A stretch of 64,000 bases of DNA from Gaiellasilicea sp963789355 (GTDB lineage: Bacteria; Actinomycetota; Thermoleophilia; Gaiellales; Gaiellaceae). Location of the stretch: assembly GCA_963789355.1 (NCBI GenBank), contig CAWBKK010000010.1:310001-374000 (forward strand). The letters run 5' to 3'. Under the pieces are notes generated by a model. It was not told the origin of the DNA, ran no database searches, and saw nothing but the letters and a program-made list of their open reading frames with translations. The translations under genes and the position numbers were made by a program. The first letter of the stretch is position 1. The number at the start of each line of letters is the position of its first letter. Below are positions 1 to 7,708 of the stretch, one piece after another.

Positions 1-713
1 CGGAGCGCCAGGCCGTGCTCGCGGCAGGCCCCCAGGTAGCGACGAGCCTGGGCGGCGTCGAACGCTCCTTTCTCGAGGAAGACGTCCGCCGCCTCGGCCA
101 GCGCGGCCGCGTCCGGGAGGACCTCGGCGAGGAGGAAGTCGAGGTAGGCGTCAGCGTTGTCGAACTCGGGCGGCGTCGAGTGGGCGCCGAGGAACGTCGG
201 GACGCCTCCGGCGGCCCGGATCGCGCGCAGCGATGCGAGCTCGGTCTCGCGATCGAGCCCGTAGCCGGACTTCCCCTCGAACGTGGTCGTCCCGGCGCGG
301 AGCATCCAGTCGCGGTGGCGCTCGACCGCGTGCCGCAGGCCGGTCTCCCCCGCTGCTCGCGTCGCGCGAACCGTGGAGAGGATCCCGCCGCCGGCAGCGT
401 GCAGCTCCTCGTAGCTCGCGCCGGCCGCGCGGAGCGAGAACTCCTCGACGCGATCGCCGCCGAACGCGGGATGCGTGTGACAGTCGACCAGGCCGGGGAT
501 CGCGCAGAGGCCGCGGCCGTCCAGCTCGGCGACGTCTCCGCCCAGCGGGCCGAGATCGGCCATCCGCCCTACCGCCTCGATCGCGGCCCCGTCGCACAGC
601 ACGTAGCCCGCCTCGACGACGTCGAGGTCCGCAAGCGCGCTCCCGCGAAGCGGCGCGTCGCGCCCCGCGGGGCTGACGACCTGAAGCAGGTCGCGGATCA
701 GCAGCTTCGGCAC
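1..713 (-). CDS. hutI: Imidazolonepropionase, C-terminus outside window
   Basis: Hydrolyses 4-imidazolone-5-propanoate to N-formimino-L-glutamate, the third step of histidine degradation in the cytosol. The visible 237 codons hold the amidohydrolase entry motif PGLVDCHTHPAFGG with its metal-binding HTH, followed by the family segments EEFSLRAAGASYEE and TTFEGKSGYGLD. The GTG start at 711-713 lies 2 nt beyond the hutU stop codon, so it is translated from the hutH-hutU-hutI message. The remainder, including later metal ligands, is cut off by the window edge. Identification is firm from the motifs and the gene order. Confidence 0.95.
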   Translation of the reverse strand, partial: MPKLLIRDLLQVVSPAGRDAPLRGSALADLDVVEAGYVLCDGAAIEAVGRMADLGPLGGDVAELDGRGLCAIPGLVDCHTHPAFGGDRVEEFSLRAAGASYEELHAAGGGILSTVRATRAAGETGLRHAVERHRDWMLRAGTTTFEGKSGYGLDRETELASLRAIRAAGGVPTFLGAHSTPPEFDNADAYLDFLLAEVLPDAAALAEAADVFLEKGAFDAAQARRYLGACREHGLAL

Positions 714-715
714 GC

Positions 716-2410
716 TCAGAGGCTCGGCAGGTCGAGGCCGTGCTCGCGCGCGGCGCCGATCGCCTCGTCGTAGCCCGCGTCGGCGTGCCGCATCACGCCC
801 GTGCCCGGATCGGTCGTGAGCACGCGCTCGAGCCGTTCAGCGGCATCGGTGCTGCCGTCGGCCAGCACGACCATGCCTGCATGGATCGAGTTACCGATCC
901 CGACGCCGCCGCCGTGATGAACGCTGACCCAGGTCGCCCCGGCGGCCGTATTGAGGAGCGCGTTCAGGATCGGCCAGTCCGCGATCGCGTCGGAACCGTC
1001 GAGCATCGCCTCCGTCTCGCGGTAGGGGGACGCCACCGAGCCGGAGTCGAGATGGTCGCGCCCGATCACGACCGGCGCCGCGACCGCGCCCGTCCGCACG
1101 AGCTCGTTGATCGCGAGACCCGCCTTGGCCCGGTCGCCGTAGCCGAGCCAGCAGATCCGTGCCGGCAGGCCCTGGAAGGCGACCCGCTCGGGAGCGAGCT
1201 CGAGCCAGCGCTGGAGCAGCGCGTCATCAGGGAAGAGCCGCCGAAACTCCTCGTCGATCGTCACGATGTCGGCCGGGTCGCCTGAGAGGACGGCCCAGCG
1301 AAACGGGCCGATGCCACGGCAGAAGAGCGGCCGGATATAGGCCGGGACGAAGCCCGGGTATGAGAAGGCCTCCGTTACGCCTGCCTCATGGGCCTCCCCT
1401 CGCAGGTTGTTTCCATAGTCGAAGACATAGCTGCCGGCGCGGACGAACTCGAGCAGGCCCTCGACGTGCGCTGCGATCGACCCGCGGGCGCGCAGGAGGT
1501 ACTCGTCCGGGTCGGAAGCGCGTAACGAAGCCGCCTCCGAGACCGAGAGCCCGGCCGGCACATAACCGGTAAGCGGGTCGTGGGCCGCTGTCTGGTCGGT
1601 GACGAGGTCGAAAGATTCACGCTTCTTTGACAGTTCCGGCACGATCTCGGCGGCGTTGCCGAGCACGGCGACCGACAGCGCGCGCCCTGCCGCCGCCGCC
1701 GCGCGCACCCGCGCGACCCCGTCGTCGAGCGAGTCCGCGACCTCGTCGAGGTAGCGCGTCTCGAGCCGGCGCTCGATCCGCGACGCGTCGACCTCGATGC
1801 AGAGGATGGCCGCGCCCGCCATCGTCGCGGCCAGCGGCTGCGCGCCCCCCATCCCGCCCAGGCCGGCCGTGAGGATCGTCCGGCCGGACAGGTCGGCCGA
1901 GCCGAAATGCTTCTCCCCCGCTGCCGCGAAGGTCTGATACGTCCCCTGCAGGATTCCCTGCGTCCCAATGTAGATCCAGCTCCCGGCGGTCATCTGCCCG
2001 AACATCGTCAGCCCCTCCGCTTCGAGCCGGCGAAACTCGTCCCAGTTCGCCCAGCGCGGGACGAGGAGCGAGTTCGCGATCAGCACCCGCGGAGCTCCTT
2101 CGTGGGTCCGGAAGACGCCGACCGGCTTGCCGCTCTGGACGAGGAGCGTCTCGTCGTCCCGGAGCCGCAGCAGCGTCCGCACGATCGCCTTCAGCGCCTC
2201 GTGCGAGCGAGCCGCGCGGCCGGATCCGCCGTAGACGACGAGCTCCTCCGGGCGCTCCGCAACCTCTGGATCGAGGTTGTTCAGAAGCATCCGGAGCGGC
2301 GCCTCCGTCTGCCACGAACGGGCGTTCAACTGCGATCCCCGCGGCGCGCGTACGGCCGAGAGGTCGCCGACGAGCGATTCGACGAGCGCGTCGAGCGAGG
2401 ACACGCTCAC
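716..2410 (-). CDS. hutU: Urocanate hydratase
   Basis: Converts urocanate to imidazolonepropionate using tightly bound NAD+; cytosolic. The 564-residue product matches the family length. It shows YGGSGRAARS near residue 60, the dinucleotide-binding GLGGMGGAQPLA near 184-194, and the conserved FCRGIGPFRW segment around residue 363 that carries the catalytic cysteine in this family. The start is GTG at 2408-2410, which overlaps the hutH stop codon as GTGA, so the two genes are translationally coupled; a second in-frame GTG lies two codons downstream. Upstream in-frame sequence is antisense-type coding shadow of hutH and is not part of the protein. Confidence 0.96.
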   Translation of the reverse strand: MSVSSLDALVESLVGDLSAVRAPRGSQLNARSWQTEAPLRMLLNNLDPEVAERPEELVVYGGSGRAARSHEALKAIVRTLLRLRDDETLLVQSGKPVGVFRTHEGAPRVLIANSLLVPRWANWDEFRRLEAEGLTMFGQMTAGSWIYIGTQGILQGTYQTFAAAGEKHFGSADLSGRTILTAGLGGMGGAQPLAATMAGAAILCIEVDASRIERRLETRYLDEVADSLDDGVARVRAAAAAGRALSVAVLGNAAEIVPELSKKRESFDLVTDQTAAHDPLTGYVPAGLSVSEAASLRASDPDEYLLRARGSIAAHVEGLLEFVRAGSYVFDYGNNLRGEAHEAGVTEAFSYPGFVPAYIRPLFCRGIGPFRWAVLSGDPADIVTIDEEFRRLFPDDALLQRWLELAPERVAFQGLPARICWLGYGDRAKAGLAINELVRTGAVAAPVVIGRDHLDSGSVASPYRETEAMLDGSDAIADWPILNALLNTAAGATWVSVHHGGGVGIGNSIHAGMVVLADGSTDAAERLERVLTTDPGTGVMRHADAGYDEAIGAAREHGLDLPSL

Positions 2411-3933
2411 CGGAGCTCCCCGACCGACGCCTCCGCGGCGGCGAGGATCGAGCCGTCTGCGATCGCGACCGCGATCCGTTCGATGTCGTCGGAGAGCGAG
2501 CGGTCGTCGCGCACACGCTCCGAGAGCTCGCGCACCGCATCGTGGGTCGCCCGGACGCCGGGGCCCGGCTCGAGCGGCGCCAGAAACTCGATCGCCTGTG
2601 CGCCGGCGAGCAGCTCGATCGCGAGCGCCCGCTCGCTGTTCGCGAGCACCTGCAGCGCCTTCAGCCCGGCGGCGTTCCCCATCGAGACGTGATCCTCCTG
2701 GCCGGCACTCGTCGGAATCGAGTCGACGCTCGCCGGATGACAGAGCGCCTTGCTTTCCGAGACGAGCGCGGCCGCGACGTACTGCGGAATCATGAAGCCG
2801 CTGTTCAGTCCGCCTTCGAGCGTCAGGAACGGCGGCAGCCCCTCCGAGAGCGATGGATTGACGAGCCGCTCGACCCGGCGCTCGGAGATGCTCGCCAGCT
2901 CGGAGACCGCCATCGCGAGCGCGTCGAGCCCGAAGGCCAGCGGCTGGCCGTGGAAGTTCCCGTTCGAGACGACGATGCCCTCGTCGACGAGCACGAGCGG
3001 GTTGTCCGTCGCCGCGTTCAACTCGATCGCGACCGTCGCCTCGACGTGCGCGAGAACGTCGCGGCTCGCCCCGTGCACCTGCGGCGCGCAGCGGAGCGAG
3101 TAGGCATCCTGAACTCGATCGCACCACTTGTGCGACTCGATGATCGCCGACCCGTCCAGCAGCCGGTGCAGGTTGGCGGCGGAGTCGACTTGCCCCGGCA
3201 GCGGTCGCGCCTGGTGGATCGCCGGGTGGAAGCTCGTGCGCGAGCCCTGCAGCGCCTCGAGGGAGAGCGCGCAGGCGAGGTCGGCCGTGCGCGCCAGCCG
3301 CCACGCCCGGACGAGGGTGAGCGAGGCCATCGCGGCCATGAACTGGGTGCCGTTGATGAGGGACAAGCCCTCTTTCGCGCCGAGCCGAACCGGCTCCAGC
3401 CCGGCGGCCGCCAACGCCTCCGCACCGGAGAGCAGCGAGCCCTCGAACCACGCCTGCCCCTCGCCGACGAGCGGCAGGGCCAGATGAGCGAGCGGAGCGA
3501 GATCGCCGCTCGCGCCGACCGATCCTCGGGCTGGAACTCTCGGCAAGACGCCGCGGTTGAGACACTCGATCAGCAGTTCGACCGTCTGGATCCGCGCGCC
3601 GGAATAGCCCTTCGCGAGCGCGTTCGCACGCAGCAGCATCGCTGCGCGCACGATCTCGGGCGGATACGGCTCGCCGACGCCACACGCATGGCTACGGAGG
3701 AGCCGCAGCTGAAGCTCCTCGACCTTGTCGTCCGGGATCGACTCGGAGACGAAGCGCCCGAAACCCGTGTTGACCCCGTACGTGTTCTCGGCAGCCTGCT
3801 CGACGAGCGCCCGCGCCGCCTCCATCTGACCGCGCGCCGCGTCGGCAAGGCCGACGGGCGCGCGGTGCACTGCGACCTCCCAGACGTCCTCGAGCCGGAG
3901 GTCGTTCCCGGTCAGCGCGTGACTTACGACCAC
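2407..3933 (-). CDS. hutH: Histidine ammonia-lyase
   Basis: Deaminates L-histidine to urocanate, the first step of histidine use. The 508-residue protein carries the Ala-Ser-Gly triad (residues 141-143, within GSVGASGDLAPLAH) that cyclises to the MIO electrophile, and the TYGVNTGFGR segment with the active-site tyrosine near residue 52. The GTG start at 3933 is favoured because a TAGACT -10 box (3941-3946, minus strand) ends exactly 7 nt before it and no Shine-Dalgarno is present, pointing to a leaderless message. It heads the hutH-hutU-hutI operon; no hutC-type regulator is next to it. Confidence 0.96.
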   Translation of the reverse strand: MVVSHALTGNDLRLEDVWEVAVHRAPVGLADAARGQMEAARALVEQAAENTYGVNTGFGRFVSESIPDDKVEELQLRLLRSHACGVGEPYPPEIVRAAMLLRANALAKGYSGARIQTVELLIECLNRGVLPRVPARGSVGASGDLAPLAHLALPLVGEGQAWFEGSLLSGAEALAAAGLEPVRLGAKEGLSLINGTQFMAAMASLTLVRAWRLARTADLACALSLEALQGSRTSFHPAIHQARPLPGQVDSAANLHRLLDGSAIIESHKWCDRVQDAYSLRCAPQVHGASRDVLAHVEATVAIELNAATDNPLVLVDEGIVVSNGNFHGQPLAFGLDALAMAVSELASISERRVERLVNPSLSEGLPPFLTLEGGLNSGFMIPQYVAAALVSESKALCHPASVDSIPTSAGQEDHVSMGNAAGLKALQVLANSERALAIELLAGAQAIEFLAPLEPGPGVRATHDAVRELSERVRDDRSLSDDIERIAVAIADGSILAAAEASVGELR

Positions 3934-3954
3934 GCGGCCGAGTCTAGTCCCGGC

Positions 3955-4314
3955 TCAGTGGTGCATGGGTACTTCGGCGCCGGGCGTGTGGAGCAGGTTC
4001 TCGACGTCCCGAACACCCTGGATCTTCCCCGTGCGCTCGACGAGCGCGTCGATCAGATCCTGGGACGGGAGCTCGCCGCGCAGCTGCACGATCCCCTCCT
4101 GCGCGTTGACGTTGATCGCGCCCTTGACCTCGTGCTCGTCGCGGAAGAGCTCGCTCTCGACCTTGTCCTTGAGCGTCGCGTCGTCGTACTGCTTCGGGAA
4201 CAGACGGGAGACCTTCCCCTGCAGCCGTCCGAAGAGGACGCGGCCGCGCGGGTGCCTTGCGAAGAACCAGGCCGCGAGTCCCGCGGCCGCCGTGAGCGGA
4301 AAGAGCTTTCTCAT
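3955..4314 (-). CDS. BON-domain envelope-associated protein
   Basis: A 119-residue protein with a short N-terminal hydrophobic segment (PLTAAAGLAAWFF) followed by one BON-type alpha/beta domain (about residues 45-110: KDKVESELFRDEHEV, then GIVQLRGELPSQDLIDALVE and GVRDVENLLHTP). BON domains are thought to bind phospholipid or lipid surfaces, so attachment to the membrane is likely. The ATG at 4314 is chosen because AAGGGG stands 6 nt upstream; a GTG 30 nt further upstream lacks a ribosome-binding site. It sits between ftcD and hutH on the same strand, but a link to histidine breakdown is not evident. Confidence 0.8.
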   Translation of the reverse strand: MRKLFPLTAAAGLAAWFFARHPRGRVLFGRLQGKVSRLFPKQYDDATLKDKVESELFRDEHEVKGAINVNAQEGIVQLRGELPSQDLIDALVERTGKIQGVRDVENLLHTPGAEVPMHH

Positions 4315-4389
4315 GTGTACCCCTTGGTCGTTGTCGAGACTCACCTACCGCGAGCCACCGGGTCTTCAAACGTCGGTCGCGGAACCTTC

Positions 4390-5259
4390 TCACGGGAGCA
4401 GCCGAAGTTCCAGCACGCGCGACTGGTCGAAGCCGTCGATCCTCAGCATCGCCCCGGCGGCCGCAGCCGCAGCTCCCGCCGGCATCAGCCCGACGAGCTC
4501 GGAGCCGAGAACCTCGGCTCCGTATGTGGCCGCTTCGGCCTCGATTCGCGCGACGATCTCGTGCAGGGCCGCAGCCTCCCAGTCCTCGACGTTCATCGAG
4601 ACCTGGACGACGCCGGCTCGCGGGAGGTCGAGCCCGAGTGCACGCACGCCGCGGAAGCCGCCGCCGGTCTCGCGCACGACCGCGGCGACCGCCTTTGCGG
4701 CATCGAGGTCGCCGCGAAGGTTGACGTTGAAGGCGATCAGCGGCCGGCGCGCCCCGACGATGACGCCGCCGGCGCGGTCGTCGAGTCGTCCCGGCCCGAA
4801 GTCGGGCGCCAGCTCGCCCGTGTCGATCCGCCGCTGCAGCCCTGCCGGCCCGCCTCGCCGGAAGAACGCGGGGCCGCGGCCGGGAGCGAGCTCGCCGTAG
4901 AGGAAGACAGGGAGGCCGAGCTCGCCGCCGACTCGCCGCGCGAGCTCGCGCGCCGTCTCCTTCGCGTGCTCGAGGTCGGCGCGCATGATCGGGACGATCG
5001 GGACGACGTCGGCGGCGCCGATCCGCGGGTGCGCGCCGTCGTGCCGGCCCAGGTCGATCCGCTCGCGCGCGGTCGCGATGCCGGCGAGCAGGGTCTCGAC
5101 GAGCTCGTTCGCCTCACCGACGAGCGTGAAGACGGAGCGATGGTGGTCCGCGTCGACGTGGACGTCGAGCAGCCGTGCCGGAGCCGACAGCGACTCGCGC
5201 AACGCCTCGATGACGCCCTCGTCGCGACCCTCGGAAAAGTTCGGCACCGCTTCCAGCAC
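4390..5259 (-). CDS. ftcD: Glutamate formimidoyltransferase
   Basis: Transfers the formimino group of N-formiminoglutamate to tetrahydrofolate, completing histidine degradation and feeding the one-carbon pool. The 289-residue product has the family start VLEAVPNFSEGRDEG, the DADHHRSVFTLVG segment and DLGRHDGAHPRIGAADV, whose HPR histidine corresponds to the catalytic one. It is the transferase domain only; a separate cyclodeaminase-like gene lies at 14.86 kb. The GTG at 5259 has a TAGAGT -10 box (5267-5272) ending 7 nt upstream, so a leaderless transcript is likely. It is divergent from the methyltransferase at 5278, with the two -10 boxes overlapping on opposite strands. Confidence 0.9.
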   Translation of the reverse strand: MLEAVPNFSEGRDEGVIEALRESLSAPARLLDVHVDADHHRSVFTLVGEANELVETLLAGIATARERIDLGRHDGAHPRIGAADVVPIVPIMRADLEHAKETARELARRVGGELGLPVFLYGELAPGRGPAFFRRGGPAGLQRRIDTGELAPDFGPGRLDDRAGGVIVGARRPLIAFNVNLRGDLDAAKAVAAVVRETGGGFRGVRALGLDLPRAGVVQVSMNVEDWEAAALHEIVARIEAEAATYGAEVLGSELVGLMPAGAAAAAAGAMLRIDGFDQSRVLELRLLP

Positions 5260-5265
5260 GGTTCG

Positions 5266-5272
5266 TACTCTA
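5266..5272. promoter_or_regulatory. Overlapping divergent -10 boxes
   Basis: The bases TACTCTA read as TACTCT on the plus strand, ending 6 nt before the GTG at 5278, and as TAGAGT on the minus strand, ending 7 nt before the GTG at 5259. Only 18 bp separate the two start codons. Simultaneous use of both promoters seems sterically impossible, so the two genes may be expressed in alternation. Inferred from sequence only. Confidence 0.6.
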
Positions 5273-5277
5273 GGAGC

Positions 5278-5871
5278 GTGAAGGAGTACTACGAGGCGCG
5301 GGCGCCGGAATACGACGAGTGGTATCTCGGACTCGGACGGTTCGACGGCCTCGACCGGGCGCACTGGGACGATGAGCTGCGCGAGCTCGAAGGGATGCTT
5401 GCGGCACTTCCCCCACTCCGGACTCTCGATGTCGCCTGCGGCACCGGCTTTCTGACGCAACACCTTCCGGGAGCGGTGACGGGACTCGACCATAGCGGCT
5501 CGATGCTGGAGCTGGCGAGCTCGCGGCTGCCGGAGACCGCCTTCGTCCAGTCGGATGCGCTTCGGCTCCCGTTCCAGGAGGGGGCGTTCGAGCGCGTCTT
5601 CACCGCCCACTTCTACGGGCACCTGGAGGGCGCCGAGCGGATGCGCTTCCTGGACGAGGCTCGCCGCGTCGCCCCCGAGCTCGTCGTCGTCGACGCCGCG
5701 GTCCGGCCGGATCGCGAGCGAGCCGGCAGGCAAGAGCGCATCCTCAATGACGGAACGACCTGGCAGATCTTCAAGCGCTACTTCGAGCCGGGCGAGCTGG
5801 CCGATGAGCTCGGCGGTGGCGAGACCCTGTTCGCGGGCCGCTGGTTCGTGGCCGTACGATCCGCCTCGTGA
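5278..5871 (+). CDS. Class I SAM-dependent methyltransferase
   Basis: A 197-residue cytosolic methyltransferase-like protein. Motif I is visible as TLDVACGTGFLTQHLPG (about residues 45-60), followed by the acidic motif II region GLDHSGSMLELA and the DALRLPFQEGAFERV post-motif typical of UbiE/Methyltransf_11 proteins. The substrate cannot be read from the sequence. The GTG start at 5278 follows a TACTCT -10 box by 6 nt; an AGGAG lies only 1 nt before the start, too close to act as a normal ribosome-binding site. The stop overlaps the next start as GTGA, so it is coupled to the VOC gene. Confidence 0.85.
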   Translation: MKEYYEARAPEYDEWYLGLGRFDGLDRAHWDDELRELEGMLAALPPLRTLDVACGTGFLTQHLPGAVTGLDHSGSMLELASSRLPETAFVQSDALRLPFQEGAFERVFTAHFYGHLEGAERMRFLDEARRVAPELVVVDAAVRPDRERAGRQERILNDGTTWQIFKRYFEPGELADELGGGETLFAGRWFVAVRSAS

Positions 5872-6248
5872 CCAGGGTTGCTCCCTTCCTCCGCGTCGCC
5901 GACGCCGAGGCCAGCGCCGAGTGGTACGCGCGGCTGGGGTTCAAGGTCGACTGGCGCACCCGGGCCGAACCGCACCTACCGCTCTTCATTGCGATCTCGA
6001 ACGGCGAAGCCCAGATCTTCCTCTCCGAGCACACCGGCGACGCGCACCCGGACGGGCTGCTCTACCTGTTCGTCGACGACGTCGACGCCGTCGCGGCTGA
6101 GTTCGGAGCGGAGGTGGAGCTGGCCTACTACGGGATGCGGGAGCTCGAGCTGGTCGATCCCGACGGCAACAGGCTCCGGATCGGCACGCCCGCCTCGGGT
6201 TCCTGGCGCGAGGCTGGCGGTGCGCGGCCGGAGGGAATAGGCCTTTAG
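5868..6248 (+). CDS. VOC (glyoxalase/bleomycin-resistance) family protein
   Basis: A 126-residue single-module protein of the vicinal-oxygen-chelate fold: PFLRVADAEASAEWYARLGF at the N-terminus, a central LYLFVDDVDAVAAEFGAE and the C-terminal ELELVDPDGNRLRIG with the usual glutamate ligand position. Members are lyases, dioxygenases or ligand-sequestering resistance proteins; function here is open. The GTG start overlaps the preceding TGA by 4 nt. The last 40 bases of the gene form one arm of a large inverted repeat, and the TAG stop sits in its loop. Confidence 0.82.
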   Translation: MTRVAPFLRVADAEASAEWYARLGFKVDWRTRAEPHLPLFIAISNGEAQIFLSEHTGDAHPDGLLYLFVDDVDAVAAEFGAEVELAYYGMRELELVDPDGNRLRIGTPASGSWREAGGARPEGIGL

Positions 6249-6327
6249 GCCAGACCCGGAGAGCCGCGTGCCGCCAGCCTCTCGAGGCGGCGCCGGAGGC
6301 CGGCTCCGCCGGCCGGGAGGCGCTGCC
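6210..6327 (+). repeat. Structured interspersed repeat, copy 1, with large stem-loop
   Basis: Two consecutive hairpins. The first has 19-bp arms at 6210-6228 and 6263-6281 (GAGGCTGGCGG pairs with CCGCCAGCCTC, plus eight further pairs of which two are G-U), and its loop contains GGCCTTTAGGCC and the VOC stop codon. The second has an outer stem GGCGGCGCC (6286-6294) with GGCGCTGCC (6319-6327) and an inner stem GGCCGGC (6298-6304) with GCCGGCC (6308-6314) around TCC. The stretch from about 6255 onward recurs at 9476-9546. Confidence 0.75.
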
Positions 6328-6350
6328 GGCCGGGACGCGAGCGCGGCGCC

Positions 6351-6965
6351 GTGACCGTCCGCAAGAGCTCCTACCGCTCGCTCCGGTCCCTTCAGCACGA
6401 CAACGCCCGCTGCCGGGCCTGCCTGGAGGCGGGTTTTCGGATCGAGTCGTGGCCCGTGCGGGCACCCTTCCACGGGCAGCGCGCGTACCTCTTCGGCCAG
6501 GCGCCGGGGATCGTCGAAGGCGAGGAGCGGCTGCCCTGGCGCGGACGCGCCGGCCAGACGCTGCGCCGCTGGGTCGGGCTCGAGGCAGACCAGCTCTACG
6601 AGCGCTTCTACTGCGCCTCGGTGACGCGCTGCTACCCCGGGCGGCCTCCTTCGGGCCGCGGTGACCGGACGCCGACGCCCCGGGAGCAGGAGCTCTGCGA
6701 GTTCTGGCGAGACTGGGAGCTGGAGCTGCTTCGGCCCGAGCTGATCGTCACCGTCGGCGGGCTGGCTCTGAAACGGATGCTCGGAATCGGGGCGTTGACC
6801 GACGCGATCGGAAAGAGCTTCACCCGCGGCGACGCGATCGTGATCCCGCTCCCGCATCCCTCCGGGGCGAGCGGCTGGCTGAACGACAAGGCGAACCGCG
6901 CGCGGCTCGGGAAGGCGCTCACGCACGTGAAGCGCGAGCTGAATCGGATCAACGAGTCGCGATGA
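6351..6965 (+). CDS. Uracil-DNA glycosylase superfamily protein, 4Fe-4S type
   Basis: Probably removes uracil or another damaged base from DNA. The 204-residue protein has the superfamily water-activating motif as FGQAPGIVEGEE, then RGRAGQTLRRW, and the second catalytic motif as PLPHPSGASGW. Four cysteines fit the iron-sulfur pattern of family 4 enzymes: CRAC near residues 20-23, the cysteine of VTRCYPGR and that of REQELCEFW, with the intervening RTPTPREQ typical of the family. The HPSG form of motif B and a GQAPG rather than GEAPG motif leave the exact family uncertain. The GTG start has no clear ribosome-binding site; the 3' end overlaps the convergent methyltransferase by 17 bp. Confidence 0.85.
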   Translation: MTVRKSSYRSLRSLQHDNARCRACLEAGFRIESWPVRAPFHGQRAYLFGQAPGIVEGEERLPWRGRAGQTLRRWVGLEADQLYERFYCASVTRCYPGRPPSGRGDRTPTPREQELCEFWRDWELELLRPELIVTVGGLALKRMLGIGALTDAIGKSFTRGDAIVIPLPHPSGASGWLNDKANRARLGKALTHVKRELNRINESR

Positions 6966-7680
6966 CGATCATTCGCCGCGTGTCGAGCGTCAGCGGGCTC
7001 CCGTCGTGGCCGATCCCGTCCACCGCCCCGAAGCCGGCGTCGAGCAGCAGCGAGCGCAACTCGGTGAAGGTGTAGAACCGCACCGAGTACACCGTCTTTC
7101 GGACCTCGCCGCCGCGGACGATCCAGCGTTCGGTTGTCTCGCGACCGGTCGCGACATCGAAGTCGAAACGGTCGACGACGAGATCGCCGTTGCGCTCGAA
7201 CACCGCCGCCGGCATTCGATTGCGCATGAACACGTCCCGGCTGTGGACGTCGATCGCGAGGCGCCCGCCCGGCTTCAGCGTCCCGAGCACGGTTTCGAGC
7301 CAGGCGCGGTTGCCGTCGTCATCGAAGTAGCCGAACGAGGTGAACCAGTTGAGAGCGGCGTCGAACCGCTCAGGCCACGGGAGGTTGCGCATGTCTCCCG
7401 CCACGTACTCGACCTCGACGCCACGCTCGGCCGCGTCCGCGCGCGCATGCTCGAGGAACACGGCGTCCGCGTCGACACCCGTCACGCGCGCGCCACGGGC
7501 GGCGAGCCGGTTCGCGATCCGGCCGTGTCCGCAGGGGACGTCGAGCACCTCGTCACCCGCAGCCAGCCCGAGGCTCTCCCAGATCCGCTCCGTCTGCGCG
7601 TCCGAGAGCTCGTCGTCGAGCCAGGGCTCGTAGAAGTAGAGGTAGTCCTCGCCGAAGACGTCCGGCGACACGTAGTCCAT
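6949..7680 (-). CDS. Class I SAM-dependent methyltransferase
   Basis: A 243-residue methyltransferase with motif I EVLDVPCGHGRIANRLAARG (about residues 44-63), motif II TGVDADAVFLEHA and a downstream VAGDMRNLPWPERFD. The late KPGGRLAIDVHSRD is the usual motif III region. Substrate unknown. The ATG at 7680 is preceded by GAGGA at a spacing of about 8 nt, so this gene has a conventional leader, unlike its divergent neighbour at 7709. Its 3' end overlaps the glycosylase gene on the other strand. Confidence 0.85.
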   Translation of the reverse strand: MDYVSPDVFGEDYLYFYEPWLDDELSDAQTERIWESLGLAAGDEVLDVPCGHGRIANRLAARGARVTGVDADAVFLEHARADAAERGVEVEYVAGDMRNLPWPERFDAALNWFTSFGYFDDDGNRAWLETVLGTLKPGGRLAIDVHSRDVFMRNRMPAAVFERNGDLVVDRFDFDVATGRETTERWIVRGGEVRKTVYSVRFYTFTELRSLLLDAGFGAVDGIGHDGSPLTLDTRRMIVIATR

Positions 7681-7708
7681 GGCACATCCTCGCAGCTAGA
7701 TTCCGGAA

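Noticed and set aside
2411..3685. Upstream in-frame extension of hutU over hutH
   Set aside because: The extra residues have no family similarity and lie antisense-like over hutH in another frame; the GTGA overlap at 2407-2410 gives the natural start.
2542..5871. A very long plus-strand open frame (about 1100 codons) opposite hutH and ftcD
   Set aside because: It is antisense to clearly identified genes, has Arg/Ala/Glu-biased low-information sequence, and only its last 197 codons (from 5278) look like a protein. Long antisense frames are expected at 70 % GC.
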